In this document: positions 13,477 to 21,767 of the stretch, one piece after another | Numbering within the stretch: position 1 is the first letter of the stretch | How the letters are laid out: the number at the start of each line of letters is the position of its first letter | NCBI GenBank assembly: GCA_903896595.1 | Contig: CAITYL010000224.1 | Span: 1-33,217 of the forward strand | DNA from: an uncultured Lentisphaerota bacterium | GTDB taxonomy: Bacteria; Verrucomicrobiota; Lentisphaeria; Oligosphaerales; CAITYL01 | DNA length: 33,217 bases | Reading direction: 5' to 3' | Position numbers and translations under genes: made by a program | The notes under the pieces: generated by a model | Told to the model about the DNA's origin: nothing | Databases searched by the model: none | Seen by the model: only the letters and a program-made list of their open reading frames with translations

Positions 13477-15807
13477 CTAAACGGTCAGCTTTAGCTGCAG
13501 GGCGGCGGCGGCCACGGCGACCTGGCCGACCGCCACGCCGCCGTCACCGGGCGGCAACTGGCAGGGGTAATAAACATCAAAGCCCAAGTCGCGCAGGCGC
13601 CCCGGCAAGCGGGTGATGAGCCAGGTATTGAGAAACACACCGCCACTGAGAACGACGGTGCCGAGGCCGGTCTCATCGCGCAGGATGCCGGCGATCTCGG
13701 CCAGGCGCGCCTCCAGGGTTAGATGAAAACGCCAGGCCAGATGGGGCACGGACATCCCCTTTTCCTGGTCGTGCAACAACGCCTCAAGCCACGGTTGGGG
13801 CTGCCAAAGCCACGGGTGTGCGGAGTCCGCACGGGACCAGCCGCCGGGCCAGGGTTCCAAATGGTCGGCCGGGGTCGCGACCATTTCCAATGCCACGGCC
13901 GGCTCACCCTCATAACTGGCACGATCACAAAGTCCAAGCAGGGCGCCCACGGCGTCGAACCAGCGGCCGCAACCGGAGCTGAAGGGGACGGGAAGGCCCC
14001 GGGCCAGCAGGGCGGCCACGGTCTCGGCATCCGCCAGGCGTTCGCGAAAGCACGGCAGATTCAGCCGGCGCCAATCCATGCCGGCCTGATGCAGCAGGCC
14101 GAGCGCCATGCGCCATGGTTGGCGGATGGCGGTTTCGCCGCCCGGCAGGGGGGACGGCGCCAGGTGCGCGGCGCGGCGATAAGCGCCGGGCCGACCGGTA
14201 AAAATCTCGCCGCCCCACAGGGTGCCGTCATGTCCGTATCCGGTACCGTCCAGCGCCATGCCGATAACCGGGCGGTCCGCCAGGCCGTGTTCGAGCTGGC
14301 AGGCGGCGATATGCGCCTCATGGTGCTGCACGCCAATCCGGCGCAGACCGGCCGGCTGGCTCAAAGCCCATTCCGTGGTGACGTAGCCCGGATGCAGATC
14401 GTGGGCCACCCATTCGGGTTGCACGCCGAGGAACCGCCGCAGGTGTCCGACCGCTTCTTCGAAGAAATCCAGGCCGATCCGGCTGTCCACATCCCCCAGG
14501 TGCTGGCACGAAAAAATATCGCGGCCCCGAGTCAGCGCCGGCATGTTCTTCATCAGTCCGCCCACCGCCAGTCCCGGCGGCACCCCTGCCGGCAGCCACG
14601 GCAACGCCCGCGGCACATAGCCGCGCGAGCGGCGCCAGATTTGGGTGCAGGCGCCCAGTTTTTTGACGATGCTGTCGTCGGCCCGATGCAGAATGACCCG
14701 GTCATGGACCAAAAACAGGTCGGCCACAGCGCCCAGCCGGCGCATCGCATCGGCGTCTTCGCAGACGATGGGTTCCTCCGCCAGATTGCCGCTGGTGAGC
14801 ACCAGCAGCGGCAGGGGGCCGTCAAGCAACAGACGATGCAAGGGCGTGTAGGGCAGCATGACGCCCAGCCAGCGGTTGCCGGGTGCCAGATCATCAACCA
14901 GCGGCCGCAATGGCGGGGCGCGGCGGCGAAGCAGGACGATGGCCCGTTCGGGCGCCGCCAGCAGCTCCGCCTCGCCCTCGTCCAAGTGGACAATCTGGCG
15001 CACCGTGTCCAGGTCGCGTGCCATCAGTGCAAACGGCTTGCGGCCGCGGCCCTTGCGACGGCGCAACTCCGCCACCGCCGCCGCATCCGCCGCATTGACG
15101 GCCAAGTGAAATCCGCCCACGCCCTTGATGGCCACGATCCGGCCGGCCGTCAGGGCGTCAATGACCGCCGCCACCGGGTCGGCCGTGCCCACGGCAACGC
15201 CGCGAACGTCCAAAAGGCGCAGGCGCGGCCCGCACTCCGGGCAACAGATGGCCTGGGCATGAAACCGCCGCCCGGCCGGATCTTCATAGTCGCGACGGCA
15301 CGCCGGACACAGGGGAAACGCGGCCATCGCCGTCTGTTCGCGATCAAACGGCAGGGTGGCGGTCATCGTAAAACGCGGCCCGCAATCCGTGCAGGAAATG
15401 AACGGATGCCGGTACCGGCGGTCGGCGGGATCGGCCAGCTCCCGCAAGCAGGCGGCGCACACGGCGGCGTCCGGCGGCGACAGCGCCTCATGGCCGCCCC
15501 CCTCCATGCTCGGCAAAATGACAAAGCCGCGGCGGCCGGTGACGGGTACGGACGCGGTTCGGATCTCCCTGACCTGCGCCAGCGGCGGCGCCTCGCGCGC
15601 CAAAGCGGCCGCGAACCCGGCAACTGCCTCCGGTGCCCCCTCCACCACCAGATCCACGGAACCGCCGGTATTGCGCACTTCGCCGGCCAGTCCGTGGCCA
15701 ACCGCCAAGCGATGAACGAACGGCCGGTACCCCACCCCTTGAACCGTTCCGGTCACCGTGAAACGGCTGGCCACGACCGGGACTGAATTGTCGGTTCCGC
15801 TAGCCAT
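13477..15807 (-). CDS. hypF: Carbamoyltransferase HypF
   Basis: A full-length 776-residue HypF, which turns carbamoyl phosphate into carbamoyl-AMP and passes the carbamoyl group to HypE. An N-terminal acylphosphatase domain (VQGVGYRPFVHRLA) leads. Two zinc-finger cysteine sets follow (CAACL/CTDCGPRF and CPACR/CPECGPRL). Then comes a YrdC-like domain (VAIKGVGGFHLAVNA) and a Kae1-like domain with HHEAHIAAC, DGTGYGHDGTLWGGE and LSGGVFLN. It starts two bases after the hypB stop, so the two are surely co-transcribed. The long open frame on the opposite strand is a GC-rich shadow. After hypF the hyp cluster is interrupted by the defence-type operon. Confidence 0.96.
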   Translation of the reverse strand: MASGTDNSVPVVASRFTVTGTVQGVGYRPFVHRLAVGHGLAGEVRNTGGSVDLVVEGAPEAVAGFAAALAREAPPLAQVREIRTASVPVTGRRGFVILPSMEGGGHEALSPPDAAVCAACLRELADPADRRYRHPFISCTDCGPRFTMTATLPFDREQTAMAAFPLCPACRRDYEDPAGRRFHAQAICCPECGPRLRLLDVRGVAVGTADPVAAVIDALTAGRIVAIKGVGGFHLAVNAADAAAVAELRRRKGRGRKPFALMARDLDTVRQIVHLDEGEAELLAAPERAIVLLRRRAPPLRPLVDDLAPGNRWLGVMLPYTPLHRLLLDGPLPLLVLTSGNLAEEPIVCEDADAMRRLGAVADLFLVHDRVILHRADDSIVKKLGACTQIWRRSRGYVPRALPWLPAGVPPGLAVGGLMKNMPALTRGRDIFSCQHLGDVDSRIGLDFFEEAVGHLRRFLGVQPEWVAHDLHPGYVTTEWALSQPAGLRRIGVQHHEAHIAACQLEHGLADRPVIGMALDGTGYGHDGTLWGGEIFTGRPGAYRRAAHLAPSPLPGGETAIRQPWRMALGLLHQAGMDWRRLNLPCFRERLADAETVAALLARGLPVPFSSGCGRWFDAVGALLGLCDRASYEGEPAVALEMVATPADHLEPWPGGWSRADSAHPWLWQPQPWLEALLHDQEKGMSVPHLAWRFHLTLEARLAEIAGILRDETGLGTVVLSGGVFLNTWLITRLPGRLRDLGFDVYYPCQLPPGDGGVAVGQVAVAAAALQLKLTV

Positions 15808-15809
15808 GC

Positions 15810-16472
15810 CTAATTTTTTTTGGCGGCAACCGCACGGCGCAACCAGGCAAACCAGGCATCGAGCCCGTCCCCGGTGCGGCAGGACAGCGGCAAAACCGGC
15901 AACTCCGCTTTAAGCTTGGCAACGTCGGCGAGGAACAGATTGACCTGGAACTCGGTCACCGGCAGGAAGTCGGTTTTGGTCAGCAGGACCACATCCGCCC
16001 GATGAAAGGCGGTTGGGTATTTGCCCGGTTTGTCGTCACCCTCGGCCACACTGGCGAGGAGCACCACCGCATCCTCGCCCAGGTCAAAGGCGGCGGGGCA
16101 GACCAGGTTGCCGACATTTTCGATGAACAGGATGTCAAGGCCGTCAAGCGCCAGGCCGTCCAACGCGCGGCGCACCATGGGCACATCGAGGTGGCAGCCG
16201 CCGCCAGTGTTGATCTGCACGGCCGGCAACCCGGCCCGGCGCACGCGGTCGGCATCGCGATCCGTCTGCAGGTCGCCTTCAATCACCGCCATCTTGAATT
16301 CACCGGCCAGGACGCGGGCCGTGTGCTCAAGCAGCGTCGTCTTGCCCGAACCGGGCGAACTCATCAGGTTGAGCACCAGCAGTCGGCGCGTGGCGAATTC
16401 GCGCCGCAATTGCGCCGCCGCCTGGTCGTTGGAACTTAAAACGTTTTTTTGCAAATCCAGCCGTTTGGCCAT
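15810..16472 (-). CDS. hypB: Hydrogenase nickel incorporation GTPase HypB
   Basis: A 220-residue HypB, the GTPase that with HypA delivers nickel to the [NiFe]-hydrogenase large subunit. The P-loop SSPGSGKTT is present. GGGCHLD holds the Cys-His of the nickel/zinc site, and ENVGNLVCP and LTKTDFLP are family and guanine-recognition motifs. There is no histidine-rich or extra N-terminal cysteine metal motif, so it is the short type. The ATG at 16472 is chosen over the GTG at 16475; GGGGGTGAG lies just upstream. No hypA was found in the window. It is the first gene of the hyp run and is followed directly by hypF. Confidence 0.95.
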   Translation of the reverse strand: MAKRLDLQKNVLSSNDQAAAQLRREFATRRLLVLNLMSSPGSGKTTLLEHTARVLAGEFKMAVIEGDLQTDRDADRVRRAGLPAVQINTGGGCHLDVPMVRRALDGLALDGLDILFIENVGNLVCPAAFDLGEDAVVLLASVAEGDDKPGKYPTAFHRADVVLLTKTDFLPVTEFQVNLFLADVAKLKAELPVLPLSCRTGDGLDAWFAWLRRAVAAKKN

Positions 16473-16530
16473 CACTCACCCCCATGACATAAGATGATTA
16501 GTTGGTATCTTGGAATCCTCAACCGTTCGG

Positions 16531-16620
16531 ATTCACCACGATAGAACGCGAAAGATCGCAAAAGAAAATACGGGCTCTGGATGTTTCTTTCGCGCTCTCT
16601 GCGTTCTTTCGCGGTTAAAA
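16531..16620. repeat. Dispersed ~95-bp palindromic repeat, copy 2
   Basis: This copy of the element at 6252-6350 lies between hypB and the O-antigen-ligase-like gene. The outer parts are nearly identical to copy 1 and the centre differs by several bases. Both have the same orientation, so they are direct repeats flanking hypC, the defence-type operon, hypF and hypB. Confidence 0.85.
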
Positions 16621-16631
16621 TTTAGGTTGTC

Positions 16632-18032
16632 CTAGCTGACCGGGCACGCGCCGTCACCGGGCCCCGTCTGAACCGCCGCCAGATCCATGTAGCGCACCGC
16701 CATAGCCACCCCCATCAGCATCATCAGCAGGAAGAACATAGGCGACTGCCGGTATCCCAACTGGAGCATGCTCTGCAAATGACAGACCAGGGTGGCCACC
16801 ACCGCGCCGATGGCAATGGCATGGACCTCGTCCTTGGCCTTCGCAAAAAAGAACCGGGCACTGAGCATATAGAAACGCAACCAGAAAAACCCGAAGGCGA
16901 GCACCCCCGGCCACCCCAACTCGCCAAGAGTCAAATACCAGACATTGTGGGCGGGAGTGCCCGGCGGCTTGTCGGGATCCACCATGGCGGCATACCGATC
17001 CCATGAATAAGCGGAGAAATTCCCCATCCCGACCCCCAGGGGAAAATCATGTCCCATCAGCTTGGCTTCGCTGTTGTAGAAACTGCGGTATTCCAAATCA
17101 GCCCCGGCATCCTGGCTTTGAAAAAAGCGTTGCGCGAGTGTATTGGCCGCATACCCCAGTGCTCCCGCCGCGACTACCATGCCGGCAAACACAATGATGA
17201 AATTCTTTAGGGTCATATGCCGGTGAAAAAGAAACAACAACAGCGTGCAGATGCCAAGCCCCATGGCGGCCAGGCCGCCGCGGGAAATGGTCAGGATCAC
17301 CACCACACCACAACAGGCCTCCAGAAACGCCAAAGCCGCGCCGGCAACAAAGCTCGCGCGTTGCAAACAGGCGGCAAACGCCACCGTGCCCAGCATGGCC
17401 ATGTAGGTGGCCAAACTGTTGGGATGGCCCAGGGAGGCACGGACCCGGTTGATGCCATACAGGTACCGGTCGGTCACCGCCACGTAGGTCATGTAAAGAA
17501 TGGTCACGGCCAGACCGGCCAGGAAAGCGCGCAACGCCCGCTCATCCCGCATATAATTGACGATGACCCAATAGATGAGAAAGCCGCGCACCACCTTGCT
17601 TAATTCGAACAGCGGATAAAGCTTGATCTCAAACCAGTCAAAAGGCAGTCGCTCACCGCCGCCGCTGAGCGGCACCGGCAACAGATTGGGAGACACCTGC
17701 ACCCAGGAAATAAAAATCACCGCGATGTAAAGAAATATCGGCCAGCTCAGCGGCGGCAGCCAATGAAAGGGCCGATACTCCTTGCGTGCCAGCATGGTAA
17801 AAAACAGGATGAGGGCACACAAGTCGGAAAGACTGACCTCGAACCCGCGGGTGGCCGCGCGGTAAAATTCGCGCGACATAAAGTTGAGGCCGACCAAGTC
17901 GGGCATACAGGTGGATAAGACCATCAGAACCAGCACCCCGTCCCGAATTAGGCGGGACTCGGTGCTGAGGGCGATGCCGATGGGCACAAGAACCAGCAGA
18001 ACCACGAAAAAAATGAGGAATTTTGGTTCCAT
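16632..18032 (-). CDS. O-antigen ligase / polymerase-like membrane protein
   Basis: A 466-residue protein with many hydrophobic segments (roughly 10-12), starting with one at the N-terminus (FLIFFVVLLVLVPIGIAL). Near the C-terminus AHNVWYLTLGELGWPGVL matches the conserved His-containing loop of the WaaL / Wzy_C family. These inner-membrane proteins join or polymerise undecaprenyl-linked glycans at the periplasmic face. The family does not reveal whether this one is a ligase, a polymerase or a protein glycosylase. It lies 62 bp after the FGE-like gene and is probably the last gene of the RDD-LptF/G-FGE operon. Confidence 0.82.
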   Translation of the reverse strand: MEPKFLIFFVVLLVLVPIGIALSTESRLIRDGVLVLMVLSTCMPDLVGLNFMSREFYRAATRGFEVSLSDLCALILFFTMLARKEYRPFHWLPPLSWPIFLYIAVIFISWVQVSPNLLPVPLSGGGERLPFDWFEIKLYPLFELSKVVRGFLIYWVIVNYMRDERALRAFLAGLAVTILYMTYVAVTDRYLYGINRVRASLGHPNSLATYMAMLGTVAFAACLQRASFVAGAALAFLEACCGVVVILTISRGGLAAMGLGICTLLLFLFHRHMTLKNFIIVFAGMVVAAGALGYAANTLAQRFFQSQDAGADLEYRSFYNSEAKLMGHDFPLGVGMGNFSAYSWDRYAAMVDPDKPPGTPAHNVWYLTLGELGWPGVLAFGFFWLRFYMLSARFFFAKAKDEVHAIAIGAVVATLVCHLQSMLQLGYRQSPMFFLLMMLMGVAMAVRYMDLAAVQTGPGDGACPVS

Positions 18033-18094
18033 GGCTGGTGACGGGTTGCCCTTATAGTCCCAGGATCTGGACGCAACGGCGGCGGTTCACCCCC

Positions 18095-19174
18095 TCAATC
18101 TATCACGTCATACAGGACGCGAAACCCCAACATGTTGCCATGGGACAAGGGCGGCAACCGCGCCCGGTTGGCCGACCGGCACTGGGGCGCCGTCGTCAGC
18201 CAGTTCCCGCCCCGGATCGTCCGCCACTCCGCCTCTTCGGGCACCGGGGTTCCCGGTGGCAACGGCAGATAGGGAGCAAACTTGTCCTGGCACCACTCCC
18301 AAACATTGCCATGCATCTCATCAAGCCCAAACGCATTGGGCAGCCGCCGGCCGCCAGGCAGTGGTGATCGGCTATTATTCTCGGCGTATTCGCCATACCA
18401 GTTCAGTAGGCGCGGATCATTGCCGAAGCAAAACGCGGTGTCGGTGCCGGCCCGGCAGGCGTATTCCCATTCTGCCTCGGTGGGCAGCCGGTAACGCCCC
18501 AGCGGCACCTTTTCAAGATCGCATAATTTCCCCAAAAACCGGACGGCATCGTACCACGTAACCTCCTCCACGGGCGCCGCCGGATTCTGGAACGCGGACG
18601 GATTTTTCCCCATCACCGCCCGCCATTGGGCCTGCGTTACCTCGCCCACGCCCAGATAAAATGGCCGGGAAATGGTCACCGCATGCAACTCCTCGCCGTC
18701 CCAGCGGCCCGCCTCCCCTGGCGGACTCCCCATGAGAAAATGCCCTGGCGGCACCAGCCGAAAACGCATACCAAGGCGGTTGACCATTTCCACCGGCAGC
18801 GACCGTTCCCGCGAGCAACACGCCTGGTCATCCCGCGCCGCCGCCGCGCCTGGCGCCAGCCCGGTCAGCGGAGCCAGCAACGCCCCCGGCACGGGCGTGA
18901 GGCCAGGCAAGACGCGGGCCGTTTTCCCCAAGTCCGGGGCTGGCGGCGGCGTTTCCACCGCCGGCCGCGGCAAGAAGACCGCGCGGTTCACTGACCGCGG
19001 ATGCAGATTCGGCAGCACCCAAAAATAAAAGATCGCCGCCAACAAAAGCAGGGCTTCGGCCCCCCACACCAACCAGCGCCAGGTCGGAATGGCCGATGCT
19101 GCGGGGAATCCCCCGAGCCTCCGCGGCGATGCCCGGCCCGGCCGGAACGGTGATGACCCTTTGGATGCCTTCAT
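18095..19174 (-). CDS. Membrane-anchored FGE-like (SUMF1-domain) protein
   Basis: A 359-residue protein with an N-terminal membrane segment at about residues 33-54, a proline- and alanine-rich linker, and a C-terminal formylglycine-generating-enzyme (SUMF1) domain from about residue 130. Domain signs are MRFRLVPPGHFLMGSP, YRLPTEAEWEYACRAG, NAFGLDEMHGNVWEW and a final RGGNWLT. In true FGE the end of the domain has two active cysteines in RGGSYxCxxxxC; here the first is Thr and only the second Cys remains. A sulfatase-activating role is therefore unlikely, and a structural or other SUMF1-fold function is more probable. The start overlaps the LptF/G-type stop as ATGA. Confidence 0.85.
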   Translation of the reverse strand: MKASKGSSPFRPGRASPRRLGGFPAASAIPTWRWLVWGAEALLLLAAIFYFWVLPNLHPRSVNRAVFLPRPAVETPPPAPDLGKTARVLPGLTPVPGALLAPLTGLAPGAAAARDDQACCSRERSLPVEMVNRLGMRFRLVPPGHFLMGSPPGEAGRWDGEELHAVTISRPFYLGVGEVTQAQWRAVMGKNPSAFQNPAAPVEEVTWYDAVRFLGKLCDLEKVPLGRYRLPTEAEWEYACRAGTDTAFCFGNDPRLLNWYGEYAENNSRSPLPGGRRLPNAFGLDEMHGNVWEWCQDKFAPYLPLPPGTPVPEEAEWRTIRGGNWLTTAPQCRSANRARLPPLSHGNMLGFRVLYDVID

Positions 19175-20316
19175 CGTTTGCGGTACAACTCCCGGCCACC
19201 CCAGGCGGCAAACAGCAACGTCGGCAAGCCGCCGGCCACGGGCGCCGGCAACAGGCCGTTACGCCCCAACACCACAAACAGATGGCCGACCACAATATAC
19301 AAAACCAGCACCCCAATGGCCAAGCTGAACCCGCGCAACCGACTACCGCCATGCGCCCCCACCGACAGGGAAATCCCCAACAAGGCGGCCAGCAGACAGG
19401 CCAGGGAGAAACAACAGCGGTACCAGACCGCGGTCCAGAACACGTCCCGGGTACTGGCCGGCAAGCCGCGCGGATCCCGCAGCATGCGCAGCATGTCGCG
19501 CACCGACAATTCCTCGGCCGGTTTCAGACTGCGCATCATCTGCTTCGGCGTCTCATCCAGTTCCGGCACCGCCAGGGACGGCGTCACCGCCGCCACCTGA
19601 TCCGCATCCGCCGGCAGCCGTCCGTCCGCGTCATACTCCAGGCGGCTGGCCTTGGTAAAGGTCCAAACCCCGTGCCGGTACCGGGCGGACTCCGCCCGCA
19701 ATTCCCACGCAATGCCCATGTCGTTGCGAAATTGCTTGATGTGGACCCCACGCTGGTCGCCGGCAACATCAAAACTCTCAAAGAACCAATCCCGGCGCGC
19801 CTCGGCGTTGCGGTAGGCCATGCGCACCAAGTCCGCCGACCGGTGCCGGGACCTGGATTCGGCCAGTTCCTCTTTCAGCCGCTCGGCCCGCCCCAAGGCC
19901 GCCGGCGCCACCGCCTCATTGATCCAGAAGGTCAGCCCGGAACAGACCAAAGCCACCAACCAAATGGGCAAAAACCCCAGGGGCAACGACACCCCCGAGG
20001 CCCGGATCGCCGCCAATTCATGATAGCGTTGCAAGTTGCTGGCCAGATACCCGGACGCCAGAAGCACCGACATCGGCAACACCTGGGCCAGGTTCCCCGG
20101 CTGGCACAACAGAAAATACGTCAGCGCCTGCGACCAACTCGCATGGGCCTGCATAAAATCAGCCAGCACATCAAATACGTCCAAAAGGACAAACAGCAGG
20201 ACAAATCCCGCCAGGCAACAGATCAGCGGCAGGAGAAAACCGCGTCCCACATAGCCCCAAAGGATCGGACAACACATACGCCGGCGCTGAAAAGTTTCGG
20301 CGGCCATGAACATCAC
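19171..20316 (-). CDS. LptF/LptG (YjgP/YjgQ) family permease
   Basis: A 381-residue protein with the LptF/LptG plan: three membrane segments in the first third, a soluble periplasmic domain of about 150 residues, and three more at the C-terminus. NLQRYHELAAIRASGVSL is the coupling-helix motif of the family. These permeases work with the LptB ATPase to extract lipopolysaccharide from the inner membrane. LptF and LptG normally pair, and no second permease or LptB is in the window. Starts at both ends of the gene are ATGA overlaps (with the RDD gene upstream and the FGE-like gene downstream), so the three genes form one coupled operon. F versus G cannot be decided here. Confidence 0.87.
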   Translation of the reverse strand: MMFMAAETFQRRRMCCPILWGYVGRGFLLPLICCLAGFVLLFVLLDVFDVLADFMQAHASWSQALTYFLLCQPGNLAQVLPMSVLLASGYLASNLQRYHELAAIRASGVSLPLGFLPIWLVALVCSGLTFWINEAVAPAALGRAERLKEELAESRSRHRSADLVRMAYRNAEARRDWFFESFDVAGDQRGVHIKQFRNDMGIAWELRAESARYRHGVWTFTKASRLEYDADGRLPADADQVAAVTPSLAVPELDETPKQMMRSLKPAEELSVRDMLRMLRDPRGLPASTRDVFWTAVWYRCCFSLACLLAALLGISLSVGAHGGSRLRGFSLAIGVLVLYIVVGHLFVVLGRNGLLPAPVAGGLPTLLFAAWGGRELYRKR

Positions 20317-21041
20317 ACTTTCAAAATCGCATCATGGCAAAGCCGAATCCGGATCACCCGTGCACCCGTCAGCCACTCGGTCGGTCCACGCTGGTCAGGC
20401 GACAACGGCTGCACCAACGGGGTGAGCCAGCCCAACACCAAATTAAACAAGACAAACAGGTATGCCCGACCATAAAAAAGTTCCCGCCCATCCGCGCTCA
20501 CGGTCATCAACCCCCAAAACCATTGTCCGGGCGTCTGGGCGTTGCGACCAACCAAAAACGCGCCGACTCCCAACACCCCCGCCACCGTCACCGCCAACAT
20601 GAAAGCGGCCATCGCCCCCTGCCCATCCCCCGCCGCGCCATGGGCCGCCAAGACCGCAACGAGCATGACCGCGGCCCCACTCAAGACCAGGTCCGTCACG
20701 CCCGCCACCAAGCGCACCAACCAACCGCCTGGCGTGCAGAGAAACCCCGATTGCCCGGCAATTTGATGGTAAACCCGTCCCGGCGCCACCTCCCGCTCGG
20801 CGGGATCAGCAACCTCGCCATTTGCCAAATCGCTCCCAATGGAATACTGTAGGAGATGGGGGGCAAACACCGACCACTCGGAGGCCTTTTTCCAATTATT
20901 GACCAGGACATTACGGACATCGCAGTCGGCCGTCAGTTCGCCTTGGCGCACCCGTTCCACCAGCACCTCGGTAGACAGCGGCGGCCATTCCACCCCGGCC
21001 GGGGTGCGAACGATGTATTGGGAGTTGTCTTTGACCATCAT
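20313..21041 (-). CDS. RDD-family membrane protein with an N-terminal GYF-like region
   Basis: A 242-residue protein. The first ~60 residues (YIVRTPAGVEWPPLSTEVLVERV...) resemble the small GYF_2-type domains often seen before membrane domains. From about residue 105, GGWLVRLVAGVTDLVLSGA and NAQTPGQWFWGLMTV fit an RDD domain with three or four membrane segments. The function of RDD proteins is mostly unknown. It is the first gene of the envelope operon and its stop overlaps the next start as ATGA. No ribosome binding site is visible before its start; the stretch upstream is pyrimidine-rich on this strand (C-tract at about 21043-21051). Confidence 0.7.
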   Translation of the reverse strand: MMVKDNSQYIVRTPAGVEWPPLSTEVLVERVRQGELTADCDVRNVLVNNWKKASEWSVFAPHLLQYSIGSDLANGEVADPAEREVAPGRVYHQIAGQSGFLCTPGGWLVRLVAGVTDLVLSGAAVMLVAVLAAHGAAGDGQGAMAAFMLAVTVAGVLGVGAFLVGRNAQTPGQWFWGLMTVSADGRELFYGRAYLFVLFNLVLGWLTPLVQPLSPDQRGPTEWLTGARVIRIRLCHDAILKV

Positions 21042-21076
21042 TGGGGGGGGAAGATTAAAACTATTGTAACCCTTGC

Positions 21077-21104
21077 TTGCATCCAGTCAATTAGTTGATA
21101 ACAT
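21077..21104 (+). promoter_or_regulatory. Possible sigma70-type promoter for the GcvH-like gene
   Basis: TTGCAT (21077-21082) and TAACAT (21099-21104) are separated by 16 bp, 42 bp upstream of the ATG. This is a reasonable match in an AT-rich gap between divergent genes. Confidence 0.4.
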
Positions 21105-21133
21105 ACCGCTTGAAGTTGTTTCAGAAACCGGTT

Positions 21134-21146
21134 GGAGGAAGCCTCC
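21134..21146 (+). promoter_or_regulatory. Ribosome binding site inside a 5-bp hairpin
   Basis: GGAGG (21134-21138) is followed by AAG and its exact complement CCTCC (21142-21146), directly before the ATG at 21147. The ribosome binding site can therefore fold into a small hairpin touching the start codon. This supports the start choice and could lower or regulate translation. Confidence 0.6.
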
Positions 21147-21536
21147 ATGAGCGAATATCCAAAAGACCTGCGCTACACCACATCCCATGTCTGGGCTAAA
21201 GTCGATCTCAAAAAACGCCAAGCCCGCATTGGCGTCACGGAAGAAATGACCCTGCGCCTGCGGGAAATTCTTTCCATCGACATGCCCATGATTGGCGACG
21301 AACTGGAAATGGATGCCCCGTGCCTCCATATCCACCGCGCCAACAGCGTGTTCAATCTCCCATCGCCCCTCACCGGACGCATCTTGGAGATCAACCGCGA
21401 TGTGCTCGACAAACCCAGCCTGCTGTTCCTTGAACCGTATCGGTATTGGCTCTTTGACATGGAGTACGACGAGATTGACGAACTGGACATGCTGATGAAC
21501 GTTAACCAGTACATTTCCTATCTCGACACCATCTGA
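21147..21536 (+). CDS. GcvH-like protein lacking the lipoylation lysine
   Basis: A 129-residue protein of GcvH size and fold pattern. YPKDLRYTTSHVWAKV matches the H-protein N-terminus, and SPLTGRILEINRDVLDKPSLL matches the post-hairpin part. In true GcvH the lipoyl lysine sits in an ESVKA hairpin. Here the matching stretch is CLHIHRANSVFNLPSP (residues 59-74) with no lysine; the only lysines are at 6, 18, 22, 23 and 89. It therefore cannot carry lipoate in the usual way. The C-terminus is rich in Asp and Glu (DMEYDEIDELDM) instead of the usual end. No other glycine-cleavage gene is near. A role outside glycine cleavage is likely but unknown. Confidence 0.8.
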   Translation: MSEYPKDLRYTTSHVWAKVDLKKRQARIGVTEEMTLRLREILSIDMPMIGDELEMDAPCLHIHRANSVFNLPSPLTGRILEINRDVLDKPSLLFLEPYRYWLFDMEYDEIDELDMLMNVNQYISYLDTI

Positions 21537-21625
21537 GGTGGATCGGCCCCAAAAAATCCACGTTCCTTGGGAGACCGCAACCGTTGTGACCCGTCACTAA
21601 CGTCCCGGGATTCGGAAAGAACATG

Positions 21626-21709
21626 CCCCTGTAGCAAAGCGATTACATCGCGCTCTTCGAACAGCGTGTTTTCGATCCGGCGGGTTGCAAGCCCGTTGCT
21701 ACATTGGGG
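21626..21709. repeat. Palindromic intergenic element upstream of pyrF
   Basis: CCCC-TGTAGCAA (21626-21637) is mirrored by TTGCTACA (21696-21703) and GGGG (21706-21709). An inner smaller palindrome CGGGTTGCAAGCCCG lies at 21681-21695. It fills the gap between the GcvH-like gene and pyrF. It could be a dispersed repeat or a transcriptional attenuation structure, but no T-tract follows. Confidence 0.55.
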
Positions 21710-21735
21710 ATCATGTGTCACGTATCACGCGTCCC

Positions 21736-21767
21736 CCCCTCAACCCCTCAACCCCTCATGCCCTCAT
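21736..21767. repeat. CCCCTCAA octamer repeat running into the pyrF start
   Basis: Two exact CCCCTCAA units (21736-21751) are followed by two variants, CCCCTCAT (21752-21759) and GCCCTCAT (21760-21767). The last variant, plus the next G, creates the pyrF ATG at 21766. No purine-rich ribosome binding site precedes it. The same repeat is at both ends of the window. Confidence 0.85.

Noticed and set aside
13723-15786. A 687-codon open frame on the plus strand
   Set aside because: It lies wholly antisense to hypF, whose domains are complete and recognisable. Long antisense frames are common in GC-rich DNA and its translation shows no known motif.
19096-20475. A 459-codon open frame on the plus strand
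   Set aside because: It is antisense to the LptF/G-type and FGE-like genes and its protein is Arg-, Pro- and Gln-rich without domains.
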